Assembly (NCBI GenBank): GCA_040255215.1
Contig: JBDZUM010000034.1
Location: 1 to 32,270 of the forward strand
DNA length: 32,270 nucleotides
Origin: JAQSWP01 sp040255215
GTDB taxonomy: Bacteria; Pseudomonadota; Alphaproteobacteria; Reyranellales; JAQSWP01
Reading direction: 5' to 3'
A program made the position numbers and the translations under genes. Below are positions 8,075 to 14,695 of this stretch, one piece after another. A model generated the notes under the pieces. The model did no database searches and was not told where the DNA came from. It saw only the letters and a program-made list of their open reading frames with translations. Positions within the stretch are counted from its first letter, which is position 1. Each line of letters begins with the position of its first letter.

Positions 8075-9613
8075 GTGGGCCGCAAGATCCTGTTCATCAC
8101 CACGGACCAGCAGCGCTACGACGCGCTGGGCTGCAACGGCGGCAAGGTGGCGCGCACGCCGACGGTCGACGCCTGGGCCCGCGAGGGCATCGTCTACGAC
8201 CGCGCGCACTGCCAGTCGGTAGTGTGCATGCCGGCCCGCTCGACGATGATCACCGGCCAGCACGTGCGCAGCCACGGCGTCTGGATGAACGGCGTCCCCC
8301 TGCCCGCCGATGCGCCGTCGGTCGCCGCCCTGCTCAAGGACAAGGCCGGCTACCGCACGGCCTTGATCGGCAAGGCGCATTTCGAGCCGTTCATCGACCG
8401 CAAATTCGAGTTCTACGAAAATCGCATGGCCCAGCTGGGCGAGTTTGGCCCGCATCGCGGCTTCGACCACATGGAACTGGCCGGGCACGTGGCCAGAGGC
8501 TTGCTGCATTACTCGAAATGGATGGCGGAGAACCATCCCGACGAGATCGGCAATTTCTACCAGCTCATCTCGATGAATCTGGAACAGAACTGCCATGGCG
8601 GCGGCGATACCGGAGCGGTGCAGGTCAAGCACAACCCGATCCCACGCGAGCACTACCACACCGACTGGGTGGCGGCGCGCGCCAAGGCCTGGCTCGACAG
8701 CCTGCCGGACGACGCCGACTTCTTCCTCTGGGTCAGCTTTCCCGATCCGCATCACCCCTGGGACCCGCCGAAATCGGAGATCGGCCGCCACGACTGGCGC
8801 GATCTCAAGCTCCCGGATTCGTGTCCGACCAGCGCCGAGCAGGTCCGCGAGATCCTGGGCGACCGTCCGCGCCACTGGCTGGACTGGTACGAGGGCCGCA
8901 TGGTGACGAATTTCGAGGCGCCGCCGGACTTCGTTCCCGCCAGCGTCAGCCGCGACCAGCTGCGCGAGATCCACGCCCTGATCCATGTCGAGAACGAGCT
9001 GGTCGACGAGGCCTGCGCCGAAGTGTGGCGCAAGATCGAGGCACGCGGCTGGGCCGACGATACCGACGTGATCTTCACCACCGATCACGGCGAGTTGCAG
9101 GGCGATTTCGGATTGCTGTTCAAGGGGCCTTACCACGTCGACGCGCTGATGCGACTGCCGATGATCTGGCGACCGGCGCGCACGCGGAACGCCGCGCCAG
9201 GTCGCGTCGCCCACCCGGTGGGACAGGTCGATCTGGCGCCGACTTTCTGCCGCATCGCCGGCATCGACGCGCCCGACTGGATGCAGGGCAAGCCGTTGCC
9301 GCTGTCTTCGCGCGAAGCCGACGCGCAGAAACGCGAGCGCGTGCTGACCGAATGGGACAGCGAGTTCAAGGGCGTTTCCGTCCACCTGCGGACGATCTAT
9401 CGCGACGGTTTCGTCTGCACCGTCTACGAAAAGAGCACGCTCTATGGCGGCGACGAGGGCGAGCTCTACGACCTGCGCAACGACCCGCTGCAATGGCGCA
9501 ATCTGTGGAACGAACCGAAGCACCGGCGGCTGCGCGCCGAGCTGGTGGCTGATCTGCGCGCCAGCCTGCCCCCTGCCCGCGAACCCAGGCTGGAAGCAGT
9601 GGCAAGCGTTTAG
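8075..9613 (+). CDS. Formylglycine-dependent sulfatase (alkaline phosphatase superfamily)
   Basis: Hydrolyses a sulfate ester, or possibly a phosphonate or phosphate monoester, on an organic substrate. The 512-residue protein has the metal site 'TTDQQRYDALG' at residues 9–19. The modification motif is Cys51-Met-Pro53-Ala-Arg55 ('VCMPARSTMITG'), so Cys51 would be oxidised to formylglycine. Later metal and binding residues lie in 'FTTDHGELQGDFG' and 'LFKGPYH'. No signal peptide is seen, so it is probably cytoplasmic like choline-sulfatase and phosphonate monoester hydrolases. The GTG at 8075 is preferred over an upstream ATG at 8036, because GAGGGGAG (8060–8067) lies 7 bp before it and homology to the fold begins there. 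No sulfatase-modifying enzyme is in the window. Confidence 0.9.
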   Translation: MGRKILFITTDQQRYDALGCNGGKVARTPTVDAWAREGIVYDRAHCQSVVCMPARSTMITGQHVRSHGVWMNGVPLPADAPSVAALLKDKAGYRTALIGKAHFEPFIDRKFEFYENRMAQLGEFGPHRGFDHMELAGHVARGLLHYSKWMAENHPDEIGNFYQLISMNLEQNCHGGGDTGAVQVKHNPIPREHYHTDWVAARAKAWLDSLPDDADFFLWVSFPDPHHPWDPPKSEIGRHDWRDLKLPDSCPTSAEQVREILGDRPRHWLDWYEGRMVTNFEAPPDFVPASVSRDQLREIHALIHVENELVDEACAEVWRKIEARGWADDTDVIFTTDHGELQGDFGLLFKGPYHVDALMRLPMIWRPARTRNAAPGRVAHPVGQVDLAPTFCRIAGIDAPDWMQGKPLPLSSREADAQKRERVLTEWDSEFKGVSVHLRTIYRDGFVCTVYEKSTLYGGDEGELYDLRNDPLQWRNLWNEPKHRRLRAELVADLRASLPPAREPRLEAVASV

Positions 9614-9623
9614 AAGAAAACCG

Positions 9624-10121
9624 TCAGAAATAGGCGATCAGGCGGCCGCTGGCGGCGACCACCGGCCAGATCAGCAGCGACGTCGCCGCCAGAAGCCGGG
9701 CGAAGGCTGGCACGGAATAGTTCTCCCAGTCGCGCCAGTTGCGCATGGCGAACAGCTCGAACACGATGGCGTTGACGATGCCGGCGGCGACCAGAATCAT
9801 CTTCAGCTGGAACACCGGATTGACCGCGTAGGCCGTGGCCTCGGCGGCGAACAGCATGAAGCCGCTGACCAGCATCACGATGAGGCCGAGAATCGACCAC
9901 GGCAGCAGGTGCTGAACCAGCGGCCGCAGGGGAATGCGGCGCGACAGGCCCATCAGGCGCAGATCGAGCATCAGGATCGGGCCGACCAGCAGCACCAGGC
10001 CGAGAATGTGCGCGACGTTGGCGAACGGATAGAGCAGCCGCGAGGAGCGCATGCCGTAGCCGATCGCGCCCTGCTCGAGGGCGGCGAACAGCTCCATCAG
10101 CGCCGATCCGGCCGCGTCCAT
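9624..10121 (-). CDS. Small integral membrane protein (DUF6644-like)
   Basis: A 165-residue inner-membrane protein of unknown function with about four hydrophobic helices, near residues 29–50, 68–92, 103–122 and 140–160. Short charged loops such as 'DLRLMGLSRRIPLRP' separate them. The opening 'ALEQGAIGYGMRSSRLLYPF' and the central Pro/Gly pattern resemble the DUF6644 group, but I recall this only by pattern. It lies downstream of, and in the same direction as, the Tat-exported DUF6152-like gene, with a 24-bp gap. Proteins of these two groups often occur together, suggesting a shared envelope role. Its stop lies 10 bp from the convergent sulfatase stop, with no clear terminator between. Confidence 0.72.
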   Translation of the reverse strand: MDAAGSALMELFAALEQGAIGYGMRSSRLLYPFANVAHILGLVLLVGPILMLDLRLMGLSRRIPLRPLVQHLLPWSILGLIVMLVSGFMLFAAEATAYAVNPVFQLKMILVAAGIVNAIVFELFAMRNWRDWENYSVPAFARLLAATSLLIWPVVAASGRLIAYF

Positions 10122-10145
10122 TGCTCCCCCAGTCCGTGCGGCTGC

Positions 10146-10529
10146 TCAGCGCAGCTCGACCGTCTTGCCGTCGACCGTGATCCGTTCGGCCCGCATTTCG
10201 CCGTCGTGGGCGGTGCTGGCATAGCCGACGACCGTGACCGTCATGCCGGTCTTCAGCATGCCATCGGGGATACCGCGGTTTTCCATGCGGAACGGCGGCG
10301 CCAGCACGCATTCCCATGTCTTGCCATCGACGGCCAGGGTGACGAGACAATGGGGGTTGGCGTATTTCAGGGTCTCGATCGGACCGGTGAGGCTGATGGT
10401 CTTCGAGGCGTCGTAACTGCCCCAGCCGTGATGAGCCCGCGCCGGGCCAAGTAGGGCGACGAGGCCCGTCCCTACTCCCGCCGAAAGCAGAACCGAACGT
10501 CTCGTCAGCCGGGATGTCGCATCGCGCAT
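10146..10529 (-). CDS. Tat-exported DUF6152-like periplasmic protein
   Basis: Function unknown. The 127-residue product begins with a twin-arginine signal, 'RLTRRSVLLSAG' (Arg10/Arg11), and a cleavage site after 'GPARA'. The mature protein would start at 'HHGWGSYD' (His33/His34), the conserved beginning of DUF6152-type proteins. The rest is a small beta-rich domain with 'LTGPIETLKYANPHCLVTL', 'WECVLAPPFRMENRG' and 'MRAERITVDGK'. An N-terminal His-His after cleavage could bind metal. The ATG at 10527–10529 is chosen because GGGAGG lies just upstream, and an in-frame ATG 15 bp earlier would place that Shine-Dalgarno inside the gene. Tat export suggests folding, perhaps with a cofactor, before translocation. 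Confidence 0.75.
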   Translation of the reverse strand: MRDATSRLTRRSVLLSAGVGTGLVALLGPARAHHGWGSYDASKTISLTGPIETLKYANPHCLVTLAVDGKTWECVLAPPFRMENRGIPDGMLKTGMTVTVVGYASTAHDGEMRAERITVDGKTVELR

Positions 10530-10608
10530 GGCATCCTCCCGCAAGATAGTTGCCCGACGCTACGCCGCGATTGGGACAATCGCAAGGCAGGCACCGTTCA
10601 AATTGCAG

Positions 10609-11025
10609 TCAGCGGCCCGAATCGGACAAGGGGGCGACCGGCGTCGGCGAACCGATGATCAGCCGCTCACGGCCGAACCACAGCGGCGAGCGCGGCAGAT
10701 CGATAAAGCGGCGCTCGTCCTCGATCAATTCGCGACCGGCCACCGAGGCTGCCTTGTCGCGCAGGCTGGCTTCGAGGTCGGCCTGCGAGGCGAACCACAA
10801 TTCGGCGACGCCATCGAAGGGGTCCGGCGCGCCGCGGGCCTGCATCATCGGATCCGACAACGCCGTCTGCTGCGGCACGACCTGGATGTAGCGCACCACG
10901 CGCAAGGCGGCGGCATGGCGGCGCACCAGCGGCGCGTGCTTCTCGTACCAGTAGTCGAGGAACTGCGCCTGGGTCAGCGACGGCAGGCGGCGCAGGCAGA
11001 AGGTGATCTTGATCGTCTCGTTCAT
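10609..11025 (-). CDS. EthD-domain protein (ferredoxin-like alpha+beta barrel)
   Basis: A 138-residue protein with the EthD signature: 'ITFCLRRLPSLTQAQFLDYW' followed by 'EKHAPLVRRHAAAL' and, later, 'DGVAELWFASQADLEASL'. The fold dimerises into a barrel used by small monooxygenases, decarboxylases, dehalogenation helpers and ether-degradation proteins, so the reaction cannot be named. The ATG at 11023–11025 is preceded by GAGGAC and lies 7 bp after the nitroreductase stop, so the two genes form an operon with the nitroreductase first. This suggests a joint reaction on one small, probably aromatic, compound. Confidence 0.82.
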   Translation of the reverse strand: MNETIKITFCLRRLPSLTQAQFLDYWYEKHAPLVRRHAAALRVVRYIQVVPQQTALSDPMMQARGAPDPFDGVAELWFASQADLEASLRDKAASVAGRELIEDERRFIDLPRSPLWFGRERLIIGSPTPVAPLSDSGR

Positions 11026-11032
11026 GGCGTCC

Positions 11033-11725
11033 TCACAGCCAGGAGGAAATTTCCGAAAGCGGTTTCTTGATGCCGCCATGCACAGGGACCTGGCAGTTCT
11101 GCGCCGGATAGCCGACGACGAGAAGGATATAGGGCTTCTCGTTGTCCGGCTGGCCGCAGATCTCGTTGAGGAAGCCCATCGGGCTCGGCGTGTGCGTCAG
11201 GGTCGCAAGCCCGGCATGATGCAGGGCGGCGATCAGGAAGCCAGTGGCGATGCCGACCGATTCGGGCACGTAGTAGTGCTTGACCTTGCGGCCGTCGGCG
11301 CGCACGCCGTAGCGCTGGCCGAAGATGGCGATCAGCAGCGGCGCCGTCTCGAGAAACGGCTTGTCGGCATCGGTGCCAAGCGGCGCCAGCGCTTCCAGCC
11401 ATTCGGCCGAGGCCCGGCCGTTGTAGAACTCGCGCTCCTCGATCTCGGCTGCCTCGCGGATGCGTTTCTTCCGCGCCGGATCGGCGATCACCGCGAAATG
11501 CCAGGGCTGCTGGTTGGCGCCGGAGGGCGCGGTGCCGGCGGCCATGAGGCAGGCTTCGATCGCCGCGCGCGGCACGGGCCGATCGGAGAAGTCGCGCACG
11601 GTGCGACGGCGGCGGATCTCCGCCTGGAAACCCGCGGCGCGCTCGACCATCTCGGCTTCCGCCCAGGTGCGGAATCCGGTCAGCGGTTCCATGTTCGGCT
11701 GGTTCGCGATCGGCTGGTTCGTCAT
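11033..11725 (-). CDS. FMN nitroreductase of the iodotyrosine deiodinase type
   Basis: Flavin enzyme of 230 residues. FMN-binding pieces are 'RRRRTVRDFSDRPVP', 'APSGANQQPWHF' and 'TLTHTPSPMGFL'. Between them lies an active-site lid in which Glu97, Tyr101 and Lys122 ('EEREFYNGRA…DKPFLE') have the spacing (4 and 21 residues) of the substrate-clamping Glu-Tyr-Lys triad of human and bacterial iodotyrosine deiodinase. That triad binds the zwitterion of a halotyrosine. This points to reductive dehalogenation, or reduction, of an amino-acid-like aromatic rather than generic nitro reduction. The ATG at 11725 is used because a start at 11749 would fall inside the terminator stem of the operon before it. 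The EthD gene follows after 7 bp. Confidence 0.87.
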   Translation of the reverse strand: MTNQPIANQPNMEPLTGFRTWAEAEMVERAAGFQAEIRRRRTVRDFSDRPVPRAAIEACLMAAGTAPSGANQQPWHFAVIADPARKKRIREAAEIEEREFYNGRASAEWLEALAPLGTDADKPFLETAPLLIAIFGQRYGVRADGRKVKHYYVPESVGIATGFLIAALHHAGLATLTHTPSPMGFLNEICGQPDNEKPYILLVVGYPAQNCQVPVHGGIKKPLSEISSWL

Positions 11726-11735
11726 GCGGTCACCG

Positions 11736-11782
11736 TCGAAAAACGACAAAGGCCGCGCGGCCGTAACGGGCTGCGCGGCCTT
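11736..11782 (-). terminator. Rho-independent terminator of the Kor operon
   Basis: A 9-bp perfect outer stem, AAGGCCGCG (11749–11757) with CGCGGCCTT (11774–11782), continues inward with five more pairs, one of them G·T, around the loop GTAACG. On the minus strand it is followed by TTTGTCGTTTTTCG. It begins 16 bp after the korB stop. The nitroreductase start lies close behind, so read-through or a promoter within the stem region would be needed for that gene. Confidence 0.8.
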
Positions 11783-11798
11783 GCCAGAAGAAACCGGC

Positions 11799-12860
11799 TC
11801 AGCGCAGCGAGGCGTTGAGCTTGTCGAGCGCCTTCGATCCCGGCACCAGGTCGGGCGTGTTCAGCGCGTTGAGCGGCCGGGCGATGGTATTCATGCGCGC
11901 GTGCAAATCGTCGGCTTCCTCGCCGGCGTCGAGATAGAGCAGCCCGGTGACGATCTCGCCCGCCGCGCGGCGCTCCTCGAGATAGCCCATGACGGTGCGC
12001 CGGTCGGTCGGATCGTAGTCCTCCGCCGTCTTGCGCAAGCGGATCCACGAGCCGTCGTGCTGCTGCACTTCGGTCACCGTGCCCGGCGCGTAGTCAGTGG
12101 TGATCTCGGGCCGGCCAGTGATGAAGTCGAGGCGGTTCACCGCGTCGTTGTGCGCACGCACGTAGTCGAAGCTCTTGGTCGAGCCGACATGGTTGTTGAA
12201 GGCGACGCAGGGCGAGATGCAGTCGATGAAAGCGGCGCCGGGATGGGAAATGGCGGCCTTGATCAGCGGCACGAGCTGCTGCTTGTCGCCGGAGAAGGAA
12301 CGGGCCACGAAGCTGGCACCCATCTGGATGGCCAGCGCCACCATGTCGATGGCCTCGTCGGAATTGACGGCGCCCTTCTTGCTCTTCGAGCCCTTGTCGG
12401 CGGTGGCGGAGAACTGGCCCTTGGTTAGGCCGTAGACGCCATTGTTCTCGACCATGTAGAGCATGTTGACGTTGCGGCGCATGACATGCGCGAACTGGCC
12501 GATGCCGATCGAGGCGGAATCGCCGTCGCCCGAGACGCCGACGTAGATCAGGTCGCGATTGGCGAGATTGGCGCCGGTCAGCACCGAGGGCATGCGCCCG
12601 TGCACGGAATTGAAACCGTGGCTGGCGCCGAGGAAATAGTCCGGCGTCTTCGACGAGCAGCCGATGCCCGACAGCTTGGCAATGCGGTGCGGCGGCAGCG
12701 CCAGGTCGTAGATCGCCTGAACGATGGCGGCGCTGATCGAGTCGTGGCCGCAGCCGGCGCACAGCGTCGACACCGAACCTTCGTAGTCGCGGCGGGTATA
12801 GCCCAGCGCGTTGGCGACCAGCTTGGGATGGTGCAGCTTGGGCTTGGCGAGGTAGGTCAT
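11799..12860 (-). CDS. korB: 2-oxoacid:ferredoxin oxidoreductase, beta subunit
   Basis: Thiamine-diphosphate subunit of an enzyme that oxidatively decarboxylates a 2-oxoacid to its acyl-CoA and reduces ferredoxin. Of 353 residues, the N-terminal part has Cys34-x-x-Cys37 ('LCAGCGHD') and Cys68 ('GIGCSSKTPDYF'). 'IDCISPCVAFNNH' adds further cysteines, which gives ligands for one [4Fe-4S] cluster. The TPP/Mg2+ motif is 'VSGDGDSASIG' followed by 'MVENNGVYGLTKGQ'. The start overlaps the korA stop by 4 bp (ATGA), so the two are translationally coupled. KorA/KorB-type features suggest 2-oxoglutarate, but pyruvate or branched 2-oxoacids cannot be excluded. A terminator follows. Confidence 0.92.
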   Translation of the reverse strand: MTYLAKPKLHHPKLVANALGYTRRDYEGSVSTLCAGCGHDSISAAIVQAIYDLALPPHRIAKLSGIGCSSKTPDYFLGASHGFNSVHGRMPSVLTGANLANRDLIYVGVSGDGDSASIGIGQFAHVMRRNVNMLYMVENNGVYGLTKGQFSATADKGSKSKKGAVNSDEAIDMVALAIQMGASFVARSFSGDKQQLVPLIKAAISHPGAAFIDCISPCVAFNNHVGSTKSFDYVRAHNDAVNRLDFITGRPEITTDYAPGTVTEVQQHDGSWIRLRKTAEDYDPTDRRTVMGYLEERRAAGEIVTGLLYLDAGEEADDLHARMNTIARPLNALNTPDLVPGSKALDKLNASLR

Positions 12861-14695
12861 GACGCAACCTTTCGGCTGGGCGCGGCGAGCGCCCCCTGAT
12901 GCTTGGCGATCGCCTGGGTGATGAAGCGAGCGGTGATCGGCGTGCCGTCGAAATGCAGCACCGGGATCAGCTTCGAACCCTCGATGTGGTTTTCGGTCAT
13001 CAGCAGGGTGCGCAGCTGGGCGTCGCGGTTCTGCTCGACGACGTAGACGCGGTCATGGGCGGCGATGAAGTCGTCGACTTCCTTGCCGAAGGGGAAGCCG
13101 CGCACGCGCATGGCGTCGAGCGCGATGCCCTGCTCGCCCAGCAGCTCCAGCGCCTCGACCATCGATCCGGCGGTCGAGCCGAAATACAGCACCGCGTTGC
13201 GGGTGGCGGCGGCCGACTTGCGGATTTCCGGGGCCGGCACCAGCGTCTTGGCGGTCTCGAACTTCTTCAGCAGGCGCTCGACGTTGTCGACGTAGACCGA
13301 GCCTTCCTCGGAATAGCGCGCGTACTGGTTTCGCGTCGTGCCGCGGGTGAAGAAGGCGCCGCGCGTCGGATGCGTGCCCGGGTAGGTGCGGTAGGGAATG
13401 CCGTCGCCATCGACGTCGAGATAGCGGCCGAAATTCTTGCCGGCCTCGAGTTCCTCGGCGGTCATCACCTTGCCGCGGTCGAGCATGCGCGCGTCGTCCC
13501 ACGTGAACGGCGCCGACAGCCGGTCGTTCATGCCGATGTCGAGATCGGTCATCAGGAACACCGGCGTCTGCAGCCGGTCCGCCAGATCGAAGCACTGGGC
13601 GCTCATCTCGAAGCACTCGGTGGGATCCTGCGGAAACAGCAGCACGTGCTTGGTGTCGCCATGCGAGGCGTAGGCGCAGGCCAGGATGTCGGCCTGCTGC
13701 GTGCGGGTCGGCATGCCGGTCGACGGCCCGCCGCGCTGGACGTTCATGATCACCGCCGGGATTTCGGCGAAATAGGCCAGGCCGATGAATTCAGTCATCA
13801 GCGACACGCCGGGGCCGGAGGTGGCCGTGAAGGAGCGCGCGCCGTTCCAGGCCGCGCCGATCACCATGCCGATCGAGGCGATCTCGTCCTCGGCCTGCAC
13901 GATGGCGTAGCGCGTCTGCTTGGTCTCGGGATCCTCGCGGAAGCGCTTGCACCAGCGCTGGAAGGCCTCGGCCAGCGACGAGGACGGCGTGATCGGATAC
14001 CAGGCGCAGACCGTGGCGCCGCCGTAAACGGCGCCCAGGCCGGCGGCGGTGTTGCCGTCGACGAAGATGCGGTCGCCCACGTTGTCGGCGCGGCGCACGC
14101 GCAGGCCGATCGGGCATTTCAGATTGCGCAGCGTCCACTCGCGGCCGAGATGCAGGGCGTGGATGTTGGCCTTGACCAGCTTCTCGTTGGCGCGGAACTG
14201 TTCGCCCAGCAGCTTCTCGATCTCGGCCACGTCCATGTCGAGCAGCGCCGACAGCGAGCCGAGATAGATGATGTTCTTGAACAGCTGGCGCTGGCGCGAA
14301 TCGGTGTATTCGGCGTTGGTGATCTCGGTCAGCGGCACGCCGATGACGTTGATGTCGCTCCTGAACTTCGACGGCGGCAGCGGCTTGGTCGAATCGTAGA
14401 ACAGGTAGCCGCCGGGCTCGATGCCGGCCACGTCCTTGTCCCAGGTCTGCGGGTTCATCGCCACCATCAGGTCGGTGCCGCCGCGGCAGCCGAGATGGCC
14501 TGCCTCGGTGATGCGCACCTCGTACCAGGTCGGCAGGCCCTGGATGTTGGACGGGAAGATATTTCGCGGGCTGACGGGAATGCCCATGCGCAGGATCGAT
14601 TTCGCGAACAGCGTGTTGGCGCTGGCCGAGCCCGAGCCGTTGACGTTGGCGAAACGGACGACGAAATCGTTGACGGCTTCTAGTGGCTGCGGCAT
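12857..14695 (-). CDS. korA: 2-oxoacid:ferredoxin oxidoreductase, fused gamma-alpha subunit
   Basis: The 612-residue protein joins two domains. The gamma domain (about 1–190) begins 'FVVRFANVNGSGSASANTLF', with the region around 'YEVRITEAGHLGCRGGTDLM' that binds CoA and shapes the dimer. The alpha domain (about 210–600) begins 'DGNTAAGLGAVYGGATVCAW' and 'YPITPSSSLAEAF', followed by 'QAEDEIASIGMVIGAAWNG', the pyrimidine-binding side of TPP. There is no ferredoxin domain in this subunit, so electrons must leave through the KorB cluster and probably the Fe-S flavoprotein encoded just upstream. The ATG at 14695 overlaps that gene's 3' end by 16 bp, and the stop overlaps korB by 4 bp. Confidence 0.92.
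   Translation of the reverse strand: MPQPLEAVNDFVVRFANVNGSGSASANTLFAKSILRMGIPVSPRNIFPSNIQGLPTWYEVRITEAGHLGCRGGTDLMVAMNPQTWDKDVAGIEPGGYLFYDSTKPLPPSKFRSDINVIGVPLTEITNAEYTDSRQRQLFKNIIYLGSLSALLDMDVAEIEKLLGEQFRANEKLVKANIHALHLGREWTLRNLKCPIGLRVRRADNVGDRIFVDGNTAAGLGAVYGGATVCAWYPITPSSSLAEAFQRWCKRFREDPETKQTRYAIVQAEDEIASIGMVIGAAWNGARSFTATSGPGVSLMTEFIGLAYFAEIPAVIMNVQRGGPSTGMPTRTQQADILACAYASHGDTKHVLLFPQDPTECFEMSAQCFDLADRLQTPVFLMTDLDIGMNDRLSAPFTWDDARMLDRGKVMTAEELEAGKNFGRYLDVDGDGIPYRTYPGTHPTRGAFFTRGTTRNQYARYSEEGSVYVDNVERLLKKFETAKTLVPAPEIRKSAAATRNAVLYFGSTAGSMVEALELLGEQGIALDAMRVRGFPFGKEVDDFIAAHDRVYVVEQNRDAQLRTLLMTENHIEGSKLIPVLHFDGTPITARFITQAIAKHQGALAAPSRKVAS

Noticed and set aside
7835..9523. A 562-codon open frame antisense to the sulfatase gene
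   Set aside because: Low-complexity composition and no recognisable motif, while the plus strand encodes an intact sulfatase.
12899..14683. A 594-codon open frame antisense to korA
   Set aside because: No domain signatures; the minus strand encodes a complete KorA with overlaps to both neighbours.
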